5,824 bases of DNA. Origin: Candidatus Falkowiibacteriota bacterium. Lineage in GTDB: Bacteria; Patescibacteriota; Patescibacteriia; Patescibacteriales; JALSMD01. Below are positions 1 to 5,450 of the stretch, piece after piece (the stretch's first letter is position 1; every line of letters begins with the position of its first letter). The position numbers and the translations under genes were made by a program. The stretch spans positions 1 to 5,824 of the forward strand of contig JALSMD010000136.1 in assembly GCA_026987855.1 (NCBI GenBank), given 5' to 3'. The notes below the pieces were generated by a model, which had not been told where the DNA came from, made no database searches, and saw only the letters and a list, made by a program, of their open reading frames with translations.

Positions 1-1
1 A

Positions 2-397
2 AAAGGAGAAAAAAAAGCAATTTCTAAGAAAACAGAAAAGGAAGGCAAAAAGGCGGAGAAAAATAAAGATAAGGAAAATAGTAAAACAAAAAAACAGGAA
101 AAAAAGAAATACAGCAACGCTTATAGAGTATTAATTAAACCATTGATTACTGAAAAAGCAAGCATTTTAGGGGCAGAAAATAAATACTTCTTTGAAGTAG
201 CTCGTGACGCTAATAAAATAGAAGTAGCTAAGGCTATTGAAGAAGTATATGGTGTTAAGCCAGTAAAAGTAAACATTGTAAATATGAAAGGGAAGAGAGT
301 TAGATTCGGGCGCACCTTAGGAAAAAGAAAAGATTGGAAAAAAGCAATAGTTACATTACCAGAAGGCAAAGCTATTAAAATTTACGAAGGTGTATAG
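2..397 (+). CDS. rplW: 50S ribosomal protein L23 (uL23), 5'-truncated by the window edge
   Basis: uL23 binds domain III of 23S rRNA beside the peptide exit and is the docking point for trigger factor and SRP. The reading frame is open from base 2 to a TAG stop, giving 131 visible residues. The family core begins near 'YRVLIKPLITEKAS' and runs through 'VYGVKPVKVNIVNMKGK' to 'GKRKDWKKAIVTLPEG', all typical of bacterial L23. A TTG at 143 could be read as a start, but it falls inside the conserved first strand and would remove part of the fold, so it is rejected. Ahead of the core lie about 36 residues made mostly of Lys and Glu, and these continue past the window edge; the true start is therefore outside. 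A long basic N-terminal extension on L23 fits Candidate Phyla Radiation genomes (recalled, not checked). The gene is 41 bases upstream of rplB, in the usual order. Confidence 0.93.
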   Translation, partial: KGEKKAISKKTEKEGKKAEKNKDKENSKTKKQEKKKYSNAYRVLIKPLITEKASILGAENKYFFEVARDANKIEVAKAIEEVYGVKPVKVNIVNMKGKRVRFGRTLGKRKDWKKAIVTLPEGKAIKIYEGV

Positions 398-438
398 GAA
401 TTAAACAATAATAAAGTTTGAAATAAGAAATTAATTAT

Positions 439-1284
439 ATGGGTATTAAAACAGTAAAACCTACAACTCCAGCAAGAAGAGGCGCAACTTTTGATGATTT
501 CTCAGATATTACTAAAGTTGAACCAGAAAAGAGTTTGGTAATTTCTAAAAAAAGGACTAGTGGTCGCAATAATCAGGGCAAAATTACTGTAAGACATAGA
601 GGCGGAGGCGCAAAAAGAAATATAAGAATTATTGATTTTAAAAGAGATAAATTTGATATTCCTGCTAAAGTTGCTTCTATAGAATATGATCCTAATAGGG
701 GAGCTAGAATTGCTTTGTTGCATTATAAAGATGGCGAAAAGAGATATATTATTGCTCCAACAGGTTTAAAAGTAGGAGATGAGGTTATAAGTTCTCAAAA
801 ACAAATAGAAATTAAGGCTGGTAATGCAATGCCAATAAAATATATTCCTGCTGGTGTAGCTATTTATAATTTAGAGTTAGAACCAGGTAAGGGAGGACAA
901 ATAGCAAGAGGAGCAGGAAATTGTGTGTATGTAATGGGTATGGAAGATAAATATGTTCAAATTAAGATGCCATCAGGAGAAATTAGACTATTCAAAAAAG
1001 AGTGTTTATGTACTGTTGGACAAGTTAGCAATCCTGATAAAAAACTAATAAAAATAGGATGGGCTGGCAGAAAAAGACATTTAGGCTTTAGACCAACTGT
1101 AAGGGGAACAGCAATGAATCCTGTTGATCATCCTCATGGAGGCGGCGAAGGAAATCAACCAATTGGTTTAAGATATCCAAAAACACCTTGGGGTAAACCA
1201 GCATTAGGGGTTAAAACTAGAAAAAAAGGAAAAGCATCTGATAAATTAATTGTTCAAAGAAGAAATAGTAAAAAGAGGAGATAA
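439..1284 (+). CDS. rplB: 50S ribosomal protein L2 (uL2)
   Basis: uL2 is a primary 23S rRNA-binding protein needed for subunit association and for the peptidyl-transferase centre. The 281-residue product is close to the usual length of about 275. The N-terminal part has 'SGRNNQGKITVRHRGGGAKR' (residues 41-60), the middle carries the OB-fold and SH3-like strands, and the C-terminal part has the hallmark 'RGTAMNPVDHPHGGGEG' (222-238). The latter contains the histidine that corresponds to the essential His229 of E. coli. The following 'GLRYPKTPWGKPALGVKTR' (243-261) resembles versions I associate with Candidate Phyla Radiation bacteria. The tail is basic. The ATG at 439 gives the expected N-terminus; it has no Shine-Dalgarno sequence and is preceded by TAATTAT. 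The gene ends in TAA, 27 bases before rpsS. Confidence 0.98.
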   Translation: MGIKTVKPTTPARRGATFDDFSDITKVEPEKSLVISKKRTSGRNNQGKITVRHRGGGAKRNIRIIDFKRDKFDIPAKVASIEYDPNRGARIALLHYKDGEKRYIIAPTGLKVGDEVISSQKQIEIKAGNAMPIKYIPAGVAIYNLELEPGKGGQIARGAGNCVYVMGMEDKYVQIKMPSGEIRLFKKECLCTVGQVSNPDKKLIKIGWAGRKRHLGFRPTVRGTAMNPVDHPHGGGEGNQPIGLRYPKTPWGKPALGVKTRKKGKASDKLIVQRRNSKKRR

Positions 1285-1299
1285 CTTTAATAAATAAAT

Positions 1300-1318
1300 T
1301 AATTAAAATATATGGCAA
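1300..1318 (+). repeat. Start-context repeat, copy 1 (rpsS)
   Basis: The 19 bases around the rpsS ATG, beginning TAATTAAAATATATG, occur again without mismatch around the rpsQ ATG. The block covers twelve bases before the start and seven from the start codon onward. It has no Shine-Dalgarno sequence. It could be a favoured A/U-rich initiation context, or coincidence helped by A/T-rich spacers and a shared Met-Ala start. Confidence 0.55.
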
Positions 1319-1596
1319 GAAGTTTAAAAAAAGGTCCTTATGTTAATGAAAGGCTATTAAAGAAAATTAAGCAATTAAAACCAGGTGACAAAACAGTTAT
1401 TAAAACCTGGGATAGAGCTTGTACAATTACTCCAGAAATGGTTGGTTTTACTATTGGTGTTCATAATGGCAAAACTCATGTGCCAGTATATATAGTTGAA
1501 AATATGGTAGGTCATAAATTGGGAGAGTTTGCTCCTACGAGAAAGTTTATTAGCCATGGCGGTAAAATGGCTAAACAGCAACAACAAGGAAAATAA
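1312..1596 (+). CDS. rpsS: 30S ribosomal protein S19 (uS19)
   Basis: uS19 sits in the 30S head with S13, where it contacts 16S rRNA and the bridge to the large subunit. The 94-residue product has the standard length. It begins with the family signature 'MARSLKKGPYV', continues with 'TWDRACTITPEMVG' (residues 32-45, where many bacteria have a W-S-R-R-S-T-I version), then 'IGVHNGKTHVPVYI' and 'VGHKLGEFAPTRKF' (66-79), and ends with 'SHGGKMAKQQQQGK'. No residue expected for the fold appears to be missing. The start context is A/T-rich with no Shine-Dalgarno sequence, and it is nearly the same as that of rpsQ. Only 17 bases separate the TAA stop from rplV, which fits cotranscription. Confidence 0.97.
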   Translation: MARSLKKGPYVNERLLKKIKQLKPGDKTVIKTWDRACTITPEMVGFTIGVHNGKTHVPVYIVENMVGHKLGEFAPTRKFISHGGKMAKQQQQGK

Positions 1597-1604
1597 ATAA
1601 TTTT

Positions 1605-1618
1605 TAAAATAATATGGA
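1605..1618 (+). repeat. Shared start context, copy 1 (rplV)
   Basis: The fourteen bases TAAAATAATATGGA span the rplV start: nine before the ATG, then ATGGA. The same string is found at the rpmC start. It is A/T-rich and has no Shine-Dalgarno element, so the match alone is weak evidence. Confidence 0.45.
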
Positions 1619-2204
1619 TGTAAAAGCAAAAGCAAAATATATTAGAATTTCTCCACGGAAAGTGCGTCTGGTTGTAGACGTAATTAGAGGAATGCAAGTT
1701 GAAAAAGCTTTAGATCAGTTGAATTTTATTAACAAAAGAGCAACAGTACCAGTAAGAAAATTATTAAACTCAGCAATTGCTAATGCTATTAATAATTTTG
1801 AATTAGAAAAGAATAATTTATATATTAAAGAAATCAAAGTAGATGAAGGTCCAACTTTAAAAAGATGGATGCCAAGAGCTCATGGAAGGGCTACTATGAT
1901 TAGAAAGAGAACTAGTCATATTAGCGTAATATTAGGAGAGCTGGTTGATAGTGGTAAAAAAGAGACAAAGAAAGAAAAAGTGGAAGAACCTATTAAATTA
2001 ACCACAAAACCAAAGGAAGAAGAAGGAATTAAAGTATCAAAAAAAGATCAGATAAAAGAAATTGAAAAACCTGCTACCCATCTTGAAGATAAGAGTGAAT
2101 CAATTAAAGATCCTCGCCGTGAAGGCAGAGGCAAACATACAGAAATTGAAGGTAACGTAAAAAAAGGTTTCGTAAATAAAATTTTTAGAAGAAAAAGTGG
2201 ATGA
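1614..2204 (+). CDS. rplV: 50S ribosomal protein L22 (uL22) with a long charged C-terminal tail
   Basis: uL22 has a globular domain by the exit port and a long hairpin lining the peptide tunnel, at the macrolide constriction. Residues 1-110 are a complete core: 'YIRISPRKVRLVVDVIRG' (9-26), the helix 'PVRKLLNSAIANAINN' (46-61), then 'VDEGPTLKRWMPRAHGRA' (76-93) at the hairpin and 'RKRTSHISVILGE' (97-109). E. coli L22 ends here, but this protein continues for about 85 residues to 196. The tail is rich in Lys and Glu, with low-complexity stretches, and finishes with a more structured-looking basic end, 'KKGFVNKIFRRKSG'. The tail keeps the same frame and similar base composition, so I see no frameshift or fusion to a known domain. 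It is the only gene here ending in TGA. Its start has no Shine-Dalgarno sequence; rpsC follows after 28 bases. Confidence 0.96.
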   Translation: MDVKAKAKYIRISPRKVRLVVDVIRGMQVEKALDQLNFINKRATVPVRKLLNSAIANAINNFELEKNNLYIKEIKVDEGPTLKRWMPRAHGRATMIRKRTSHISVILGELVDSGKKETKKEKVEEPIKLTTKPKEEEGIKVSKKDQIKEIEKPATHLEDKSESIKDPRREGRGKHTEIEGNVKKGFVNKIFRRKSG

Positions 2205-2232
2205 TTTATAATAATTAAATATAAAATTTGCT

Positions 2233-2928
2233 ATGGGAAAGAAAATTAATCCAAAAATATTTAGAATAGGAATTACTAGAACATGGAGTTCTAAATGGTT
2301 TAGTACAAGCAAAGATTATGCGCAGAAACTTGAACAAGATGTTAAAATTAGAAGATATTTATTAAAAAAATTGATTGAAGCTGGTATTGATAAGATAGAA
2401 ATAGAGCGTAATAATAAAAAAATCGCTATAAACATTTATACTGCTAAGCCAGGATTAATAATTGGTAGAGGCGGTAGTGGTGTAGAAGATTTAAAAAAGG
2501 ATATTCATAACAAATTTTTGCGCGCAGCTGGCTTTAGGTTAGGAGATATCAATGTTAATATTTATGAAGTAGAACGTCCAAATTTGTCAGCGCAGGTAAT
2601 GGTTCAATCAATGATTTTGGATATTGAAAAAAGAATGCCATATCGTCGCGTAATGAAGCAAGCTATTAGTCGTATAGAAAGATCCGGAGCATTGGGAGTA
2701 AAGGTAATAATTAGCGGTCGTTTAAATGGAGCAGAAATTGCTCGCAGTGAAATGTTAACTAGTGGTAAAGTGCCATTACATACTTTAAGAGCAGATATTG
2801 ATTATGCTCGTGGCACAGCCCATACTACTTATGGGTCCATCGGAATTAAAGTATGGATTTATAGAGGGGAAGTTTTTGAAAAAAAAGAAGAAAAAGGCGA
2901 AATAGTAGGACCAAATAAATTAAAATAA
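2233..2928 (+). CDS. rpsC: 30S ribosomal protein S3 (uS3)
   Basis: uS3 lies in the 30S head at the mRNA entry tunnel and takes part in mRNA helicase activity with S4 and S5. The 231-residue length is normal. The N-terminus 'MGKKINPKIFRIGITRTW' matches the family. A type II KH domain follows, with its nucleic-acid-binding loop G-R-G-G at residues 78-81 in 'AKPGLIIGRGGSGVE'. The helicase-associated basic residues are kept at R138, R139 and K142 (equivalent to E. coli R131, R132 and K135). The C-terminal domain has 'SGRLNGAEIARSE' (161-173) and 'VPLHTLRADIDYARGTAHT' (180-198). A short Lys/Glu-rich tail ends the protein. The start is ATG in 'TTGCTATGGG', with no Shine-Dalgarno sequence. The gene is 45 bases from rplP. 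Confidence 0.98.
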   Translation: MGKKINPKIFRIGITRTWSSKWFSTSKDYAQKLEQDVKIRRYLLKKLIEAGIDKIEIERNNKKIAINIYTAKPGLIIGRGGSGVEDLKKDIHNKFLRAAGFRLGDINVNIYEVERPNLSAQVMVQSMILDIEKRMPYRRVMKQAISRIERSGALGVKVIISGRLNGAEIARSEMLTSGKVPLHTLRADIDYARGTAHTTYGSIGIKVWIYRGEVFEKKEEKGEIVGPNKLK

Positions 2929-2973
2929 ATAAATTAAATAATAATTGAAAATTGGAAATGAGAATTTAAAAGT

Positions 2974-3381
2974 ATGTTAATGCCAAGAAAAACAAAATAC
3001 AGAAAAGCACAAAAAGGAAGAAGGGGCGGTAAAGCTAGCCGCAAAATTGAAATTAGTTTTGGTAGTTATGGCTTAAAGAGTTTAGAGGCTCATTGGATAA
3101 CAGCTAGACAGATTGAAGCTGCTCGTAGAGTAATGACGAAATATATTAAAAAAGGTGGCAAATTGTGGATTAGAATTTTTCCTGATAAACCAGTTACTAA
3201 AAAAGGTGGTGAGATCCCAATGGGCAAAGGAAAGGGAGCAGTTGACCATTATGTGGCAGTAGTAAAACCGGGAATGATAATGTTTGAAATGGACGGCATT
3301 GATAGGAATTTAGCTAAAGAAGCTATGGAATTAGCAGCATATAAATTGCCAGTAAAATGTAAATTTATAGAGAAAAAATAA
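2974..3381 (+). CDS. rplP: 50S ribosomal protein L16 (uL16)
   Basis: uL16 is a late-assembling 50S protein that positions the A-site and P-site tRNA acceptor ends. The 135-residue length is normal. Two ATG codons are close together. The first, at 2974, is chosen because its product 'MLMPRKTKYRK' lines up with the family start (E. coli MLQPKRTKFRK), and it is also the one preceded by T. Further motifs are 'ITARQIEAARRVMT' (42-55), 'KLWIRIFPDKPVT' (63-75), 'MGKGKGAVDHYVAVVKPG' (83-100) and 'LAAYKLPVKCKF' (120-131). Proline 82 occupies the place of E. coli Arg81, the residue that is hydroxylated there; this may be a lineage trait. Upstream there is only a three-base GAG, 11 bases from the start, too little to count as a Shine-Dalgarno sequence. 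Confidence 0.97.
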   Translation: MLMPRKTKYRKAQKGRRGGKASRKIEISFGSYGLKSLEAHWITARQIEAARRVMTKYIKKGGKLWIRIFPDKPVTKKGGEIPMGKGKGAVDHYVAVVKPGMIMFEMDGIDRNLAKEAMELAAYKLPVKCKFIEKK

Positions 3382-3395
3382 CTTAATATAATATA

Positions 3396-3409
3396 TAAAA
3401 TAATATGGA
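3396..3409 (+). repeat. Shared start context, copy 2 (rpmC)
   Basis: This is the exact match to the 14-base rplV start context, in the same register with the ATG. Together with the rpsS/rpsQ pair and the TAATTATATG shared by rplB and rplN, it suggests that start contexts in this cluster fall into a few recurring forms. Confidence 0.45.
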
Positions 3410-3599
3410 ATTCAGAGAACTAAAAAAGAAAAGTATTAGAGAATTAAATAAATTATTAGTAGAATATAGAGAAAAGTTGCGAGCATTGCGTTTTAAGGAT
3501 GCAAATAAGCAGTTAAAAAATGTAAGAGAAATTAGAGAAACTCGCAAAACAATTGCTCGTATTTTAACTTTGTTGAATTCTAAAAAAGATAATAATTAA
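3405..3599 (+). CDS. rpmC: 50S ribosomal protein L29 (uL29)
   Basis: uL29 is a small helical protein next to uL23 at the tunnel exit. The 64-residue product has the typical length and the two-helix pattern. The first helix is 'MEFRELKKKSIRELNKLLVEYR' in outline (E-L-R-E-L pattern, residues 2-30), followed by the conserved turn 'LRFKDANKQLKN' (28-39) and the second helix 'VREIRETRKTIARILTLLN' (40-58). The order after rplP and before rpsQ supports the identification. The TAA stop is only five bases before the rpsQ ATG, the tightest junction in the window, so these two are probably translationally close. The start context TAAAATAATATGGA is shared exactly with rplV. Confidence 0.96.
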   Translation: MEFRELKKKSIRELNKLLVEYREKLRALRFKDANKQLKNVREIRETRKTIARILTLLNSKKDNN

Positions 3600-3611
3600 A
3601 ATATATGGCAA
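3593..3611 (+). repeat. Start-context repeat, copy 2 (rpsQ)
   Basis: This is the exact second copy of the 19-base rpsS start context. Here it overlaps the last two rpmC sense codons and its TAA stop, then the five-base gap and the rpsQ start. That the same string works as coding sequence in one copy and as spacer in the other suggests selection on the start context, but this is inference. Confidence 0.55.
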
Positions 3612-3904
3612 AAAATAATAAAAAAACTAATAATAAATCAAAGAAAGCCGTTAGTGAAAAGAAAGAGAAAGAAGTAGTAAGAAAAAAATTTCAAGGAGTA
3701 GTAGTTAGCGATAAAATGGATAAAACTATTGTAGTAAGAGTTGATAGAGTGAAGTCTCATGCAAAATACAAAAAAAGATACATTGTTAGTAAGCGATATA
3801 AAGTTCATGATGAAAAAAACCAATTTAAAACAGGAGATAAAGTTACTTTTGTTGAGTGTAGGCCTTTGTCTAAAGAAAAAAGATGGAGAGTGCTTTATAA
3901 ATAA
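3605..3904 (+). CDS. rpsQ: 30S ribosomal protein S17 (uS17) with a basic N-terminal extension
   Basis: uS17 is an OB-fold protein that binds 16S rRNA helices 7 and 11 early in 30S assembly. The core runs from about residue 28, 'KFQGVVVSDKMDKTIVVRVD', through 'SHAKYKKRYIVSKRYKVHDE' (51-70) to 'FKTGDKVTFVECRPLSKEKRW' in outline (74-94). All are standard features. In front are about 25 extra residues made mainly of Lys, Asn, Ser and Glu. The product is 99 residues against 84 in E. coli. The ATG at 3605 is the only start candidate before the core: the next Met is residue 38, well inside the first strands. The start region repeats that of rpsS over 19 bases. rplN follows after 53 bases, the longest gap in the window, at the place where E. 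coli has the boundary between its S10 and spc operons. Confidence 0.96.
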   Translation: MAKNNKKTNNKSKKAVSEKKEKEVVRKKFQGVVVSDKMDKTIVVRVDRVKSHAKYKKRYIVSKRYKVHDEKNQFKTGDKVTFVECRPLSKEKRWRVLYK

Positions 3905-3957
3905 TTTAAATTTTTAATACATTATTAATAATTAAAAAAGATTAACATAATAATTAT

Positions 3958-4329
3958 ATGATACAGGTTGAATCAAAAATTAAAGTTGCTGATAATTCTG
4001 GCGCCAAAGTGGTGCAATGTATTAGAGTATTAGGTGGATACAGAAAAAGATATGCAAGGGTAGGTGATGTCATCACAGCTTCTGTAAAAGAAGCAATTCC
4101 CCATACTGCCATTAAAAAAGGAGATGTAGTTCATGCCGTTATTGTTCGCACTAAAAAGGAAATAAAAAGAAAAGATGGGACATGTTTGCGTTTTGATGAA
4201 AATGCTTGTGTAATTATTGATAAAGACAAAAAAGAACCAAGAGGAACTAGAATTTTTGGTCCGATTGCCAGAGAGGTAAGAAGAAGAGGTTTCTTTAAAA
4301 TAGCTAGTTTAGCCCCAGAAGTTTTATAA
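3958..4329 (+). CDS. rplN: 50S ribosomal protein L14 (uL14)
   Basis: uL14 lies on the interface side of the 50S subunit, where it contacts 16S rRNA helix 14 and the silencing factor RsfS when present. The 123-residue product is the standard length. Motifs in order: 'MIQVESKIKVADNSGAKVVQ' (1-20), 'YARVGDVITASVKEAIP' (32-48), 'VKKGD'-like 'IKKGDVVHAVIVRTKKEI' (52-69), 'DGTCLRFDENACVIID' (73-88), 'PRGTRIFGPIAREVRRRGF' (94-112) and the terminal 'KIASLAPEVL'. The ATG at 3958 gives the exact family N-terminus. It follows TAATTAT, as at rplB. There is no Shine-Dalgarno sequence at the real start. A good-looking AAGGAG nine bases from an out-of-frame ATG occurs inside the gene at 4118-4135. Confidence 0.98.
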   Translation: MIQVESKIKVADNSGAKVVQCIRVLGGYRKRYARVGDVITASVKEAIPHTAIKKGDVVHAVIVRTKKEIKRKDGTCLRFDENACVIIDKDKKEPRGTRIFGPIAREVRRRGFFKIASLAPEVL

Positions 4330-4365
4330 TTTAATTTTAGAATAGAAATAAAAATAATAAAAATT

Positions 4366-4698
4366 ATGAAAATTAAAAAAGGTGACAAAGTGAAAATTTT
4401 AGCAGGCAAGGACAAAGGAAAAACTGGGAAGGTTTTACAGGTTTTTCCGAGATATAATCGTGCTAGTGTAGAAGGATTGAATTTGATGATCAAGCATATG
4501 AGACCCCGTCGTCAAGGAGAAAAGGGACAAAGAATTGAATTTCCAGCCCCAATCCATATTTCTAATTTAATGTTAATTTGTCCTAAATGTAATAAAGCAA
4601 CTAGAGTAGGATATAAATATGTAGAAGAAAAAGTAGGTAAAAAAACTAAAAAGAGAAAACAGAGAATTTGTAAAAAATGTAATAATTTAATAGATTAG
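4366..4698 (+). CDS. rplX: 50S ribosomal protein L24 (uL24) with a four-cysteine zinc-ribbon motif
   Basis: uL24 is an assembly-initiator protein for the 50S subunit and sits by the tunnel exit. The KOW motif occupies the N-terminus: 'IKKGDKVKILAGKDKGKTG' (3-21) followed by 'KVLQVFPRYNRASVEGLN' (22-39). The middle has 'KHMRPRRQGEKGQRIEFPAP' (43-62) and 'IHISNLML'. The C-terminal part holds two CxxC pairs, Cys72/Cys75 and Cys102/Cys105, which probably bind zinc, as in many bacterial L24 proteins though not in E. coli. Between the pairs is a basic stretch, 'KVGKKTKKRKQR' (89-100), somewhat longer than I would expect. The length is 110 residues. The gene ends in TAG eight bases before rplE, so the pair is closely coupled. 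Confidence 0.97.
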   Translation: MKIKKGDKVKILAGKDKGKTGKVLQVFPRYNRASVEGLNLMIKHMRPRRQGEKGQRIEFPAPIHISNLMLICPKCNKATRVGYKYVEEKVGKKTKKRKQRICKKCNNLID

Positions 4699-4706
4699 TT
4701 AATTTT

Positions 4707-5246
4707 ATGAGATTAAAAGATAAATATTACAAAGAAATAGCTCCACAATTAAAAGAGAAATTTGGATATAAAAATATTTTTGAAGTACCTCGTTTAGAGA
4801 AGGTGGTAATTAATGTTGGATTTGGAAGACATGCTAAAGAAAAAGAATACATTGAAAGTGTAGTAAATAATTTAATGAGAATTAGCGGACAAAAACCAAT
4901 TTTAACTAAAGCTAGAAAATCTATTTCTTCATTTAAAATAAGACAAGGAATGACTATTGGAGCAGCAGTTACTTTAAGAAAAGAAAGAATGTTTGATTTT
5001 TTAGAAAAGTTAATCAATGTTACCTTTCCTCGCGTCCGTGATTTTAGAGGTATTAGCGAAAAAAGTGTTGACAAGAATGGAAATTTAAATATAGGATTTA
5101 AAGAGCATTTGCCATTTCCAGAGATTAAAAGTGACGAAGTTGATAGAATTCATGGATTGTCAGTTTGTATTACTACTAATGCTAAAAACAGGGAGGAAGG
5201 ACTAGAGTTATTTAGATTGATGGGCTTTCCTTTTAAGAAAAAATAA
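4707..5246 (+). CDS. rplE: 50S ribosomal protein L5 (uL5)
   Basis: uL5 binds 5S rRNA in the central protuberance and contacts the P-site tRNA and bridge B1b. The 179-residue length matches the family exactly. Motifs: 'PRLEKVVINVGFG' (28-40), 'ISGQKPILTKARKSISSFKI' (59-78), 'RQGMTIGAAVTLR' (79-91), 'MFDFLEKLINVTFPRVRDFRG' in outline (95-115), 'NGNLNIGFKEHLPFPEI' (124-140) and the C-terminal 'FRLMGFPFKK' (169-178). The ATG at 4707 is the first one after the rplX stop and gives a normal N-terminus. It follows TTTT with no Shine-Dalgarno sequence. I saw no S8-binding hairpin around the rplX/rplE junction, where E. coli has its spc autoregulatory site. Confidence 0.98.
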   Translation: MRLKDKYYKEIAPQLKEKFGYKNIFEVPRLEKVVINVGFGRHAKEKEYIESVVNNLMRISGQKPILTKARKSISSFKIRQGMTIGAAVTLRKERMFDFLEKLINVTFPRVRDFRGISEKSVDKNGNLNIGFKEHLPFPEIKSDEVDRIHGLSVCITTNAKNREEGLELFRLMGFPFKKK

Positions 5247-5264
5247 TTTATTAATTTTATATTT

Positions 5265-5450
5265 ATGGCTAGAAAAGCATTAATTGCAAAATCCAAGAAA
5301 AAACCTAAGTTTTCTACTCGTGTTGTAAGACGTTGTTGGCGTTGTGGTCGTAACCATGGTTATATGAGAGATTTTAATTTATGTAGGATTTGTTTTAGAG
5401 AATTAGCTGAAAATGGAGAAATTCCAGGCATAAAAAGAGCGAGTTGGTAA
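5265..5450 (+). CDS. rpsN: 30S ribosomal protein S14, zinc-binding type (uS14, type Z)
   Basis: uS14 lies in the 30S head between S3 and S10 and joins 30S assembly late. The 61-residue product is the short zinc form. Cysteines 24 and 27 ('CWRC') and 40 and 43 ('CRIC') form the CxxC-x12-CxxC zinc site. The rest reads 'RNHGYMRDFNLCRICFRELA' (29-48), then the family ending 'GEIPGIKRASW' (51-61), so it is complete. The N-terminus 'MARKALIAKSKKKPKF' is also typical. The gene occupies its usual place between rplE and rpsH, 18 bases after rplE. The start lacks a Shine-Dalgarno sequence. The next gap, 51 bases of nearly pure A/T, contains no clear promoter or hairpin. Confidence 0.98.
   Translation: MARKALIAKSKKKPKFSTRVVRRCWRCGRNHGYMRDFNLCRICFRELAENGEIPGIKRASW

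Noticed and set aside
143..397. L23 starting at the TTG at 143
   Set aside because: It would remove the conserved first strand of the core, and the frame is open to the window edge.
2980..3381. L16 starting at the second ATG, 2980
   Set aside because: The start at 2974 gives M-L-M-P-R-K, which aligns with the family's M-L-x-P-K-R, and it has the -1 T found at the other starts.
3617..3630. Run of seven A then C in rpsQ as a programmed -1 frameshift site
   Set aside because: The run is not in the phase needed for a slippery heptamer (codons read AAA AAA ACT), and the main frame gives a full S17.
3921..3932. Perfect 12-base palindrome ATTATTAATAAT in the rpsQ-rplN spacer
   Set aside because: It is all A/T, has no loop, and has no following U-tract of the kind a terminator needs. 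Such palindromes are expected by chance in this composition.
3923..3951. Possible promoter before rplN (CATAAT as -10, TATTAA as -35, 17-base spacing)
   Set aside because: The -35 match is poor, and TATAAT-like strings occur in most spacers here because they are nearly pure A/T. Transcript-end data would be needed.
4131..4493. Minus-strand open frame of 120 residues across rplN and rplX
   Set aside because: It is the antisense of two conserved ribosomal genes and crosses their junction, with no recognisable family. The other minus-strand frames are rejected for the same reason.
4687..4720. S8 autoregulatory hairpin at the rplX-rplE junction
   Set aside because: No G/C-paired stem resembling the helix 21 target is visible; the region is A/T-rich and unstructured.
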